A stretch of 64,000 bases of DNA, taken from contig CAMTDV010000007.1 of the NCBI GenBank assembly GCA_947069175.1, forward strand, positions 54,765,583-54,829,582, in the 5' to 3' direction. How positions within the stretch are numbered: position 1 is the stretch's first letter; each line of letters begins with the position of its first letter. The position numbers and the translations under genes are program-made. Below are positions 46,357-57,773 of the stretch, in pieces. This DNA comes from Scalesia atractyloides (lineage: Eukaryota > Streptophyta > Magnoliopsida > Asterales > Asteraceae). Under the pieces are notes generated by a model. The model had not been told where the DNA came from. It saw only the letters and a program-made list of their open reading frames with translations, and did not search any database.

Positions 46357-49300
46357 TCAATTGCTCTTCGATGCAGCAATTTGTTTTGCACCGACGGCAA
46401 AGAACTCAGTGATAACTTCAAGCGGCATTCCTTTCGTTTCAGGCACCTTCAAGAACACAAACACCCACGATATGATGCATACGACAGCGTACAGTCCAAA
46501 AACTCCCGAGAGACCAATGGAAGTAAGCAATACGGGTAGGGAGTACGTCACGATGATGTCACAGATCCAAAAAGTGAGCGCGCAAATGGCTATGCAAAGT
46601 CCACGCACTCTGGTTGGGAAAATCTCTGCGCACAGGATGTTGGGGATTGGACCAAATCCCATCACGAAACAACAAAAATAGATCACAACGCTAGCTGTTG
46701 AGATGGCTGCATTCACAACGCTCCCAAAGTCTATTACACTTCCAATCACCAACACCACTAGGGTCAAAATCAAGACCGGAATTGTAGTCAACAACAAAGT
46801 CCTGCAAATTTCACCACAAATGTAACCACGAGTTCAGATAAAAAGTCGGTTAACAAAACGATATTTTGCCCATAAAATGATGAAGGGTGCATTGACTTTT
46901 TATGGGTCAAATAAATTCGAATATGTTAACATTAGAAATGTATGTAAAGTGTAAACAACCTTCTTCCAGAGATGTCCATGAGCCTCATCGCTACAGCGAT
47001 GCAAGGAAGCATCAGTAAAGTCGTGATGCAACTAATAAGAAGCGATGATGACGTTGAACTAATGCCCAAATTTGATAAAAGAACACCAACACCCGCTTCT
47101 TCAAGAATTTGAGGCGTGTAGTAAAGAACTCCATTAATTCCAGAAAACTGCAAGCGATTCAACATTAAGGTTTTCAAGCAAGAATTTTGCTACAAGAACT
47201 ATAACATATGTTCCATTTACGTCACCTGTTGAAGTATCTGAAGACCAACACCAACAAACAACGCATGCTTAACTCCTGGTTCGAAAAGATCCCTCCAGCT
47301 CGGGCCTTTCATTGCGGCTTCAGATGGGTGAACCATAGCCGGTCCAACTGGATGCTGATCCACAAGATCTTTAGAGTAAAGTGCAGGCTGACTAACCAAC
47401 GCTGCAGCCTGGAATACATCACCACCGTCTGCCACCATATCACCGCCAGCGATAGAAATCAATGACCCACGTTGAGATCCGGTTCCAACTTCTTGGTGCA
47501 AATAGATTCTTTTAAACCCTCCTTCCTTCTGACCATCTTGCCCTTCTCGTTCTGTCCATTGCCATGCAAGCTGCCAACCGCCTCCGATTCCCGTGCTGCT
47601 TAGTTCTCCTGCTGCGTTTTGCACCGCACTACCGTTTCTAACACCAAGAATACTGCCATGAGAAGCAGGCTGAATCATGTCTTTCTCGACACTTGTAGTT
47701 TGTCGGGAAATTAACGGAGAATGCAAGTTGTCATCAGAATCGTTCCCAGCACCATCAGATCCGTAATCATCACCTTCTCTACCGACACTCTCTTCATCCC
47801 AATCCTCATGTTTAGCTTGATTTCCAGTAACACTGAACATACTTCCGAAGTGCGGGAACAGCATGCTTCCTTTGCTACCAGCAGCATCCGGAAGCTTCTC
47901 GTGTACACTACCGAAGAGGGTGACAAGTGGATCCATTAGGGAACACTCGGGTTTATAGTACTTCCCTGACGAGATGCAATACCAAGCATACTCTGTCCGG
48001 TGACGGGTCGAGCAATCCACGAGACCCCTGCTTCGTGACCGTACAACTTGATTTTCGCAGCTTCGTCTTGATCCTGTTCGAGATCATTTGCAGGGGCGAT
48101 TATGAATTCTTCTATTGATGTTTCTCCCCCGACTCCTAGCCCCTCAACTAGTAAAGCCATCTCACCTGTTTAATTAAAAAAATCAGAAACACATATGACA
48201 AAATTCAGCTATTTTAATGAAACAAGATAATTACAGGTACTAAATGCTTCTAGTAAAAGATAGATAAGATCATAGACCGCTAGTGCTGGCAAGATGGGTA
48301 GAATGGGCAATGGGTTGAAACATGTCTTTATTAATGCTGGTTAACACTTGGAGAGCCAAGGTAGGGTGACCACAAAACACTTTTTTCTCCATGTTTTTAG
48401 ATTGTCAGTAAATGTTTAACGGGTTAGTTAAGACTACCGTAAACTATTTTATAAAAAGAGCAACTCAAATCTTGAAATAAAATGATTTAGGAGGTTGATA
48501 GACTGTGGGAGACTTTCAAACTGATTGATCCACACAACCCAATTGACCCGTTTAGCTGAAAATTTAATCTAAACTGTTTTAAGAAGAAAACACAACCAAA
48601 AGCGCCAACTCAAAAGTAAATGGGTTGTAATCGCCTCCTCTACATACTACAAATCATAGTTGTTAATAGCGAATAGCGGTAAATAGCGACAAGCTACCTA
48701 TACGTTACGTGACAATAGCGATGAGATAGCGAAGCGCTATTCGATGTTTACCGATAACGTATTAAAGTTTAAAAAAAATAGGGTTCTATTCACGAATTTA
48801 AGATTTTTTGATGCAATTAGTGAAGATTACAGCTGTTTGGTCGATTAAAATGCCTAAAAATTCGGTTTTTAATAAAAAAATTTAAAAAAGACTATTTGTT
48901 GCTATTGAGCGCTAAACATGAGATAGCGATGATCCTGTGCTACGCTATTCGCTTTAGCGCTCGTTATCATCGCCATTAACAACTATGCCACAAATTGGTG
49001 AAATGATTTCAGATTCATGCCATAAATAGTTTTACATTTGAGAACTGTTAAGAAACAACTTGCCTGACACGTCTTCTTTCCCACGTAACCTCTGCAAAAC
49101 CTGTTTGGCTTCCTGCATTCTTCCTTTGCTAACAAGCCACCTTGGAGACTCAGGCAAGAAAAATATGGTAAGAAAGAGATAAACGAGTGAGGGATAGAAA
49201 GCACCCCGAGCATCAACCTCCAGTTGGGTGACTCCATCAACGACATCCCGAACACCATGCAGTACGACAAAAACATCCCACCAGAACCTGTAAACTGAGG

Positions 49301-50326
49301 TAACGTATTGAGTGACCCTCTTATTTCAGGAGGTGCTGTCTCGGATATATAAACAGGAACAAGAGTGACCGCCAACCCTATTCCAAAACCGTCTAACAAT
49401 CTACCCAAAAGAAGCATGTAAACATTGGGTGCCCATAGCATAACTAGACCACTGAGAAAATACAAAACTGATGATATGATAAGCATGGGCCGTCGACCAA
49501 GCCAATCCGCTACTCCACCAGAGCAAGTTGTAACCAAGGTTGCACCAATCAATGATGTAGCCACAATCAAACCCTCAATGGTTGGTTCACTTTCCAAGTG
49601 AAACTCTTTCTTTATGTATAACACAGCTCCTAAATTGCAAAACAACAACCATTATGTTCTAGATACATTGTTTACAGCAAACAATTAACAGTAACAGCGT
49701 AAGACCAACTAGGGCTGCAAATGAACCAAAACAGCGAACAGTTTGTGAATTGTTCAGCGGGAAGTTCGTTTGTGTTCATTCATTTAATAAAGAAATGAAC
49801 ACGAACAAGAAATTTCATTCATTTACTTAAATGAACGTTCATTTATGTTCGTGAACGTTTGGTAACGTGTTCATTTGTGTTCGATAGTTCATTATAGTTT
49901 TTAATTTGTATTTTATTTTCTTCAAAATTCCCACTAATAAAATATTTGATAACTATTAGTGTTTTGTATATCACATACCTTTTAATATATGTTTGTTTCT
50001 ATTCATGAAAGCTGGTTTTTGTTCGTTACCCAAAATTAACGAATGAACACGAAGAGGAAATCTCGTTCAGTAAATATTCACGAACAAGCACGTGAACACA
50101 TTTATTTCCTAAATGAACGAACACAAACAAGGCCTTGTTCGTGTTCGTCCGATTCATTTGCAATCCTAACACCGACACCAATCTGTATAAAATCAAATCA
50201 TACCAATGTTTTGGATCCATTAGAGATCTGAGATTTTAGCAACTCACCAGCAATAGTGGCGTTATCCCATCCTTGAAGCAGATTACCAACAGCAGCAGCA
50301 ACAGCCACAAGCACTGCTCCACTCAT
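46357..50326 (-). CDS. TST2: Tonoplast sugar (monosaccharide) transporter, TST2/TMT2 type, with two frameshifts
   Basis: Five coding exons: 50248-50326, 49064-49629, 47226-48165, 46960-47147 and 46357-46801, about 739 codons if the two frameshifts are discounted, the normal family length. The start is MSGAVLVAVAAAVGNLLQGW (first membrane helix). Exon 2 has GGVADWLGRRPM, the loop motif of sugar MFS transporters, and ETAPPEIRG. Exon 3 encodes the long hydrophilic, Ser/Asp-rich central loop that marks the TST family (HEDWDEES, LHSPLISRQTTS). Exons 4-5 carry helices 7-12 and the end motif PETKGMPLEVITEFF. TSTs exchange protons for glucose, fructose or sucrose at the vacuolar membrane. Oddities: a one-base loss at 49191-49193, another at about 47940-47942, and a GC donor in intron 2. 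Between TST1 and TST2 the N-terminus favours TST2. Apart from the two shifts I see no stop, so it may be functional. Confidence 0.92.
48166..49063 (-). other. GC-AG intron 2 of the sugar-transporter gene
   Basis: The exon ends GTGTCAG and the intron begins GCAAGTT, with GC in place of GT. It ends TTAAACAG before GTGAGATGG. The splice keeps the conserved SGEMALLVEG protein stretch, so the GC donor is not a misreading. The surrounding AG/GCAAGT fits the strong consensus known for GC-AG introns. Confidence 0.8.
48655..48987. mobile_element. MITE in intron 2, TIR CATAGTTGTTAAT
   Basis: The ends are inverted: CATAGTTGTTAATAGCGA at the left and TCGCCATTAACAACTATG at the right, 18 bases with one mismatch; 333 bp long, no coding. 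The interior holds repeated AATAGCG words. ACAAAT occurs at both sides, but the target duplication is not clear. Superfamily uncertain. Confidence 0.75.
49711..50168. mobile_element. MITE-like element in intron 1
   Basis: It starts AGGGCTGCAAATGAA and ends TTCATTTGCAATCCT, imperfect inverted ends. About 458 bp, full of ATGAACG/GTTCGTG words. No target duplication was found. ORFs in it (50026-50220, 50043-50231) are incidental. Likely a hAT-related non-autonomous element by its ends, but unproven. Confidence 0.6.
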
Positions 50327-50870
50327 CTTCGCAACTTAATTTCAAACTACAGCATGAAATCCAGTTCATTAGATCCACAATCCAAAGTTCCACACACAGA
50401 GTAACACATACACAACACAAAACAGATCAAACAATCAAATTGCAACGATCTCATCCACACATAACCCTAGAACTAACTCCTATTCAGATTCACATAAAAA
50501 ACAACCAACAATTCATGCTAATTTAACAGATAAACTTGAAAAAACCTAATCTAAGATTCGTTCGACGATAAGATTCGTATCAATTACCTTCGCTGATTAA
50601 ACAAACCCTAAGTGAACTTCAGCACCGTTATCTGTAAATCGCATTTGATTTAAATAACGCAATTGAAAATCCGCAACAATCAATGATCAAACGATCATAT
50701 CACCATCGATTGCTTGAATAATAATGAACAACGTACAAATCGGTGAAAATGAACACTGTAGATGTACGAATCAATGAAATTGTTTGCTTCAGTGGAATGT
50801 GTTGCTGCTTTTAGAGGGAGAGAGAGAGAGAGAGAAAGAGTGAGAGTGAGAGGATGAGAGAGAAGACTCT
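50327..50870 (-). promoter_or_regulatory. 5' UTR with intron, CT-rich tract and start region of the transporter gene
   Basis: A 5'-UTR intron is inferred between donor AAG/GTAATTG (50587-50588) and acceptor CTGTAG/TTTG (50346-50348). Further upstream, the minus strand shows a long CT-rich tract (50813-50866), as often found near plant transcription starts and in 5' leaders. The start site and TATA box were not fixed. Confidence 0.55.
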
Positions 50871-51529
50871 TGGTTGATAAACGTCTGCATCTGTTGAGGG
50901 GGTATTTACTTGTGTGAGAGGTTGAGGGGTGGATTGGTTATTGGGTGGAAGTTGAAGGGGTGTTTTGAAAATATGGTGATAATTTGGACCGTTCCTTTCG
51001 CCTTTTGTAACAGCCGATCTGCGTGCGACACTTTTGTGGGTTGACGTCAGCAATCTTGATGGTATATTCGGTTTTAGATCTGGTTATAATATTATTTAAT
51101 GGTGGAAATATCAGATTGATACCATTAATATTTTGAATAAATGTTTAGATGTTACGTAAAATTTAAATAATGTAATGCTAGAGATTTAGCATATTCAAAA
51201 AACTAATAGAAATATTATCATTATTATATATTTTTTAACAGAGAACATAACACATCTATCTATCTGTAATTTATTTTTAAAATCCACTTGTTAGTTGTTA
51301 TTAAGTTAACAAGACTTGAAGCCATATCTCTTTATTATTGATAAACACCTCGTGTTATGAGATCAATAGGCCATCGACGCTAAAGTAATTATTTACTATC
51401 AAAAATAATAATAACTAGTTTTATGTTTCGTGCGGATCAGTACTTAGTAAGTCGAATATTTTTCAACCAGTTAAAACAAAAAAAACTACAACAGTTTTAT
51501 CAGAAATAAAAAAACTAAAACGATAGCAA
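50871..51529. other. Intergenic, probable upstream region of the transporter gene; no feature seen
   Basis: AT-rich, no ORF of note. A TTATAATATTAT stretch near 51080 lies more than 200 bases above the CT tract and is not convincing as the TATA box. Confidence 0.4.
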
Positions 51530-52345
51530 AACTATAATTTTGAATTGGGTCAAAACTGTAATTTGTCCGGATCAATGAGAAAATGCTTGGCGGCTGCTTG
51601 ACATGAATAAAATTTACACTGAGTCAACCAATTAAAACAAAACACTATCATAGTTTTAACTAAAAAAACTAAAGTGATGACAATATTGTAATTTTGAGCT
51701 AGGGCAAAATCATAACTATGAGCTGAGGGATAAAATTGTAAAATGTCCAAGCTATAGGGATGTGTCAGGTAGTCGCCTGGTCACTTCCGTGGTTTTGCTA
51801 AAAAACTAAAATGATGTAAGAATGTAATTTTGAATCGGGGGCAAAATAGTAAATTTGACTGTGAGTAAAAGCGTAATTTGTCAAAAGCAACAGTGATGGC
51901 AAGGACTGTAATTTTTAGCTGGGGCAAAATTGTTATTTTAGACTGGGACAAAATCATATTTTTAATTCGGGTAAAATCATAATTTGAATGGGTCAATGGG
52001 AAGATGTCATACCCTGCCTTGTAACATTCCTCCATGGCCTTTAAATATACATACATATACCTGCTTAGTCTCCATCATGACTTTTAAATATACATATAGA
52101 ATTTTTGCCTAAAAACAAAACAATGGCAAGATTGTAATTTGAACTCGGGCAAAATCATAAATTGATTGGGGTTAAAATCGCAATTTGTCAAAATCTACAG
52201 CGATGACAAGATTGTAATTTTTAGTTAGGGGCAAAATCGTTATTTTGAATTGGGGGTAAAATCGTAATTCTGAACTTGGGTAAAATTGTAATTTGTCTGG
52301 ATAAATGGGGAAGTGCCAGACAGTAAAATCGTAATTTGTACGAAC
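51530..52345. repeat. Degenerate minisatellite of AAAATCGTAATTTTG units
   Basis: More than fifteen imperfect copies of a unit of about 22-28 bases on the pattern GGGCAAAATCGTAATTTTGA, with some GTCCGGATCAATGGG spacers. Two spacer-like GGCAGCTGCCTGG stretches flank the right end. ORFs in it (51550-51750, 51781-52056) come from the repeat. Confidence 0.75.
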
Positions 52346-52394
52346 CAATGGGAAGTTCTAGGCAGCTGCCTGGCACTATTCCCTACCATGTACG

Positions 52395-53075
52395 AGTGAG
52401 CAGAAAACAGAAATAACCAAACTGTAACCGAAAAACCGAACCGAAACAAAAACCGGCGGTTCGGTTTTTGAATTTTTAGTAAACGAAAATTTCTGTTAGG
52501 TTTTCGGATCCCTATTTTCAATAACCGGACCGAACCGATAAGTTATAATAGTAGGGCAAATCCAAATATTTTTTTGATTAAGTGTTTAACCTATGCTTCT
52601 AAGAATTATTAGTTTTATTTTTGATTTTTTAATATTTATAATAAGAACATTAACATGTTTGTTTATCATTGAAATGATTTATCTATTGTTTACAAGAAAT
52701 AATAAAATTTAATATAAAAATTAAATGATTCTCAAAGTATTATAAAAGAGAACGTCTTACTAAAAACTTTGGATAAACATTAAAATAGATTAGAAGGTTG
52801 GGTTTATATGAACAATATTAATTATAAAGACTAAATATATTTACTTAAATGTAAACAATAAGAAAGATTCTTAAACTTTAAATTATACTTCTATTTTTGA
52901 ATCTTATGTAATTTGTTTCAAAAACCGAACAGGATCGTTCTTAAAAACGAAATAACCAAAACTGAAAAAGCTGAAACCAAACACTTTTTCTAAAATCGAA
53001 AAGTGAACTTTCAGTTACGGTTTCGGTTTTACCCAAAAAACCCGAACCAAACCAAACCATGCTCAATTTCTTTAT
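52395..53075. mobile_element. Non-autonomous repeat with AACCGAACCG-rich ends
   Basis: The left end (52395-52545) and right end (52915-53065) are both rich in CCGAACC / GGTTCGGTTTT words in opposite arrangement, around an AT-rich middle. GTGAGCAG on the left and CATGCTCA on the right suggest short inverted ends. No clear target duplication. Resembles common plant MITE-like repeats. Confidence 0.4.
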
Positions 53076-53524
53076 GAGCATTGGAACGAGTAGACGAGCT
53101 TGTTTTATTCTTTTTGAAGATTGGGCGGCAAGCGGTACTTTCGCCCATTTGTTGTGGTGACATGCCACCTGCCAACAATCAATGAATGAGAACGAGTGTT
53201 TTTCTTTTTCTTTGTATTCATTAAAGGCTCTCGCAAGAAGTCAGCTTCATTTTCATCGTTTTTTTGCGTTATTTTTTGTGTTATGGAAGTAACTGTTGAA
53301 GACCGTGATCTTTTTATTCAATTCGCAGCACTTTGACGAGAGAATGTCATTATACAAGTATAGATCACGGTTCGAGATATATATCACAGATTCGTTCTCA
53401 AAATTTGTCTTCTTTTTAAGCATTCCTTTTTTTTTTTTTTGAAAAAATGACATATTAAAGATAGGTTATATAAAACAAATACTGTCAACAAAAACATTTG
53501 TTTCTTAAAAAACGAAAAAATACT

Positions 53525-54003
53525 GGTCGTCGGCTCCTCCGATATGATAATCCAAGATTTGGTTTAAACCACTTCTTCCTCCATTGTCCATTTTATAGCA
53601 ACTCGTCTTCCGCTTGGGACCTTTTAAGCTTCAGTTTTCTTTTTGTGGGTTCTCTCTTGGACCCTCGAAGCCAACGATTCACCCATATTTTGCAATTGGA
53701 TGTCTGGAACAGACTCGTGTGTGGGGTTCGTTTGGGATATAGGAAGTTGTTGGTGAGGGATGTTTAATAGCGGAACTTGTGATGGGGAAATGTTGTCGTA
53801 AGGAAATCTTGGATACAACATGCCGTTGGTTAACAAAGATATGTACGCCCGCAAGGTTAGGTGTAGGACCCGGAACATTTATTTCGCGGTTTTGTGGTGG
53901 GCTACGGTTTTGTGGGGTCTTTGGGGTTTCGGGTTGACCATATGTGTTGTTTGGATCGAAAGAACGGTTATGCGGATGCAATTTTTTTTTTGTAAACGTT
54001 GAA
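53525..54003 (-). pseudogene. Fragment of PIF/Harbinger-associated ORF1 (Myb/trihelix-like), broken
   Basis: Read from about 53981 down (MHPHNRSFDPNNTYGQPETP, Pro/Asn-rich), then PLLNIPHQQLPISQTNP, then a KKKTEA stop near 53623. In another frame a KWTMEEEVV..KSWIIISEEP segment looks like the start of the Myb/trihelix domain of proteins often annotated as 'glutathione S-transferase T3-like', which accompany Harbinger transposases. No transposase is seen near it. Assigned by motif memory only. Confidence 0.5.
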
Positions 54004-54239
54004 GAATTGTTATAAAAGACTGAGAGGAATAGTAGAGAAATATGAAGATATTTGTGATGGTGTGGATAATTTTATAGAGTAAAAGGCATAAATAATTTAT
54101 TTTAAAAAGCTTTTTTTAAATAGCCATTGGCAACGACTTATCATTTATTTTTGTTTTTTTAAAATGAAGCGGGTGATGTTGCCGAGCACAATATTCCCTT
54201 CTTGGAGAGGCAACGCCCATTTGATGGGTGGATAAGGGT

Positions 54240-54960
54240 GGAGTCTAAGGGTTTCTTTAGTATGAAGTAATAGAATGATCAAGAGAATTGAATGAACTAC
54301 GGGTCTATTTAATATGGTGCAGTGGAATAAACGAGTGAATGGAATAGACAAGGTAATAGAATGGATAAGGGAATGCAATGGATCATTACCATTCCATGTC
54401 TTGTTTCGTTACATCGGGAATGGAATGAATTATTACTGTGTATTGTTTGGTAGGCGAAAAAAGACAAGGAATAAAATCGATGGTGAGTGGTGGTGGTTGG
54501 TGGTGGTGGTGGAGGTGGAGGTGGCGGAGGCGGTTGGTGGCGGCGGAGGCGATGGGGTGCGGTGGTGGCATGTTGCGGGTGGCGACGACTGGTCGGTGGC
54601 GACGGCGTCGGGCAACGGTGTGCGGTGGTGGTGATTGGTGGCAGCGTGGCGGTGGCAATAGTGGTGGTTGGTGGCGATGGCAGTGGGCATCAGTGGTCAA
54701 TGGTGGTGATGAGTTGTGGACACAGCGGTGGGTTATGCTGTTATGAATGAAGGGTACAAAAGTGGATGGAATAAAAAAACATGGGAGGATGATGGAATGA
54801 GTTTTAGGGAGTGAAATGCATTATGTAATGAGTGATTCCATTGGATTGGCCAACCAAACAATCTTTTCTTCATTCTCTCGTAATGGTTCATTTCATTCTG
54901 CCATATGCGAATAGCATAAATCATTATTTTGTATAGTTTTATAAACAAAAAAATGAATAA
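54240..54960. mobile_element. Possible non-autonomous element carrying a (GGT/GGC)n-rich core
   Basis: ATGGAATGG-type words flank a G-rich core at 54480-54725 made of GGTGGTGG, GGAGGTGG and GGCGGAGG units. CCAACCAAACAATC near 54850 is like the ends of common plant MITEs. The left end is unclear. The His- or Val/Gly-rich ORFs across the core come from the triplet repeat. Confidence 0.4.
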
Positions 54961-56030
54961 TGAAATATAATTAATAAAAACGATAAAAATATAATTGACT
55001 CAATAATAATAATTGTAGATGTCTTTCATTTTTTGAAGGAAAAAAAACACACCCGTATTAAAGAATGAAAATTTTTATATTTAAAAAAAAAAATCCATTT
55101 CATTATCATATGATAACCAAACTTTTATTTTTTCATTACATTATAACGATCCATTTCTTTACGTCTTCGATTCCCTCGTGCCAAACCCTACCTAATTGAT
55201 TTCTAAATTTTTAACAATAACATGATCTGCATATTATCTAGAATATTAGTATTTATGAGGTTGGTAGACGACCGGAAACGATATTAATCTTTATATACTT
55301 TTACCGGATGTAAACCGTAAACGACTATTGACAACCACAAATCCACAATAACTATAAGTCTATAACATAGGTTTTGGAGATCTATTTTCCCCTCTTTTAA
55401 AAATCATCTTTCTAGGTGATCAATTACAGCCAATCATTTTCCTAAAAGGTACTTAAACCAATGGTAGTCATACATCTCTTTATATAAAAAAGCAAACACC
55501 TGAAGATGTTCCATTTGACCCACGAAAAAATGTAGATTTGCTTTAGGCTAATTGATGTGGGGTCATAGTTGGGATATGATTCGTCACGTAGGAATAGGAA
55601 TGAAAGACGACATCATCCTCTTCCTTAATCCACTATGGTTTGCATGGATTAAACCATAGCAGCCAAGGTGTTTCTTTCCATTTTTCAAGAAATCATTTCT
55701 TTTTTTCTAGACAAAAATAAATTAAAATAAATAAGAGGATAGTGGTTGGGTCATGACCACACCCTTAGGGTAGTGATTTTGAATGATGGCTTAAAGATAG
55801 GTGACATGACACTGACGTGGAGAATCATAGTGATCAGGACCACACCCTATAGACTTAGAAGCCTTAATCACTAACCATAATAAGCATCATGCATCAGATT
55901 TTTCCAATCCAAACCAGTTGCATTGACCTTTTTTATTAGTGTCACGATGTTGTTTGTTTGTTGTTAGCGTCTTCCAACTCAACACTTGGGCCATACCTAT
56001 CCTAATTAATCTAGCATTTATCTAAGGGCT
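54961..56030. other. Intergenic AT-rich DNA; no feature seen
   Basis: No ORF, repeat or motif that I can support. Confidence 0.4.
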
Positions 56031-56160
56031 TGTAACCTAATGGTACTAAAGTGTTCCTAGTCCCTCCCCAGGAGGTTGATGGTTCACTCATGATGGAGAA
56101 GAAATTAGTAGTAGAATTAGATAGTGTCAGGTAGATGGTAAAAAAAATCATTAAAATCTA
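56031..56160 (+). mobile_element. SINE-like sequence
   Basis: AACCTAATGGTACTAAAGTG followed by CCCAGGAGGTTGATGGTTC resembles the box A/box B spacing of plant tRNA-derived SINEs, with a short A run at about 56143. Both boxes are imperfect and no duplication is seen. Confidence 0.35.
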
Positions 56161-56304
56161 GCATTTATATGTTTACTTATCGCTTGTAGATTGCGGTTGT
56201 TCTTATATGCGGTTAACTCATCTGATATACTTCTAAAATTATTTTGAATATAATTGACAATACTTAAGTCTTCAATGCAAAACGCATCAATATATTCTAT
56301 ACTG

Positions 56305-57773
56305 TCTATACATTATAATAAATAAAAATGAACTTTGCCCATTTGTCATTCACTTAGACTATTAAGTACTACGTGGCAACCTCTTAATCCATTGTTATGC
56401 GTTTATGAGGGAAAACACAAAGATTTGATCACAACATATGGTTTAAAGTTTGCTCATTGAATAATATGTATTTGAATTTTTCCTTAATTATGAACTGAAA
56501 TTTGATGTTAAAAACGTAATAGTCTCATCAACATTAATAACAAATATAATAAAAAGATTTCCTTAATTATTAATTGGATTGAATTAAATAATTTTGAAAT
56601 AGTAAATGGTTTCAACTCTAATTCAAATTTAACTTCTATAATTAATCATTTCCTTATTATAAAATTTGATTTAAATATGTAAGTGTGTCAGTAAGATTAG
56701 AAACAAGTATAACATTTATATCTTTCCTAACTTATCAAATAATTATACTTTTTTAAATCAAATTTTATATGGTAAGAATCATTTTCAAGTTTAATTTAAA
56801 TTTAAATTCAGTAACTAATAATAAGTTTAAACCAAATTTGATTTCACTAAATAAGTTTAACCAATTTTGATTTAATAAACATAATTATCTCATTAACATT
56901 TAAATTAAAATTAGTAATGTAACACTTCTTTCAATTAAAAATTTATGTAAAAAACTTCATTCAACACTATTAAATAATATAATTTATTGTAAGAACATCT
57001 GTATAATATACGAGACTTAAACTAATATATAATAAATAATCTCTTTGGTACATATGTCGACTTCTGATGAAATCTAAAAATATTCTTTAACGATTCTCCT
57101 TCCTATTAAGTGTGCATGTATCTTATTAAAAGATAATGATTTGAAATACTAAATGAAACAATTAAATATCTAAAGACTAAATCTTCTTATTTATATGCTA
57201 TTAATTAGTAACTCTTATAAGCATGGGGTGTTATATCACATGTTTAGGGTGGTTTTCAAAAGAAAAAAATTAAATTTTCTTTCTAAATCAAATTTTCTAT
57301 TTATTGTAATTTCAACCTCACAAAACTGACTGTATTACTTATAACCAAAAATTTTTCATCTTTTGTAATTTAATATCACAACTTTTTTACTTTCAACCTT
57401 TTCCCCTACTCTTTTCATCTTTCGCAAATTTTCATCTTACTTTTCGTAGTAAATTATGTGAGTTAACATGACACAACATGCGTGTGTGGTTTAATGTTTT
57501 TACGTTTCGTTCAAGATTTTGTAAGTTAACACAACGCAACGTCCGTGGGTGGTTTAAGGTTTTTACGTCTATTTTTCTAATTTAGCTTGTTCGTCGCAAC
57601 GCACATGTCCTAGATTGACGTAGTTATTTTTATATGTTATACGTTTCGGTCTTATTTTTTCGTATTGACATGCCGCAATTTCAGTGTTGTTGGTCGCTAG
57701 CAATAATGTGACATTGATGTTATTTGACATAGTTTTGCGCCCTCGCCGCAACGCGGGGATGCTTAATTCTAGT
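56305..57773 (+). mobile_element. Probable non-autonomous Helitron
   Basis: The 5' end TCTATACATTATAATAAATA is the form common to plant Helitrons. The 3' end has a GC hairpin (CCTCGC, loop CGCAAC, GCGGGG, with a T-G pair) ten bases before a terminal CTAG, followed by T. A GCAACGCACATG stretch precedes it. It is 1.47 kb with no Rep/helicase, so mobilisation would depend on a partner. The base before the 5' end is G, not the expected A, so the exact start is uncertain. Confidence 0.5.

Noticed and set aside
47721..47939. ORFs on the plus strand opposite exon 3 of the sugar transporter
   Set aside because: Shadow frames of the conserved minus-strand exon.
54386..54750. His-rich and Val/Gly-rich ORFs on both strands
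   Set aside because: They are translations of a (GGT/GGC)n-rich simple sequence in several frames at once; no start context or domain.
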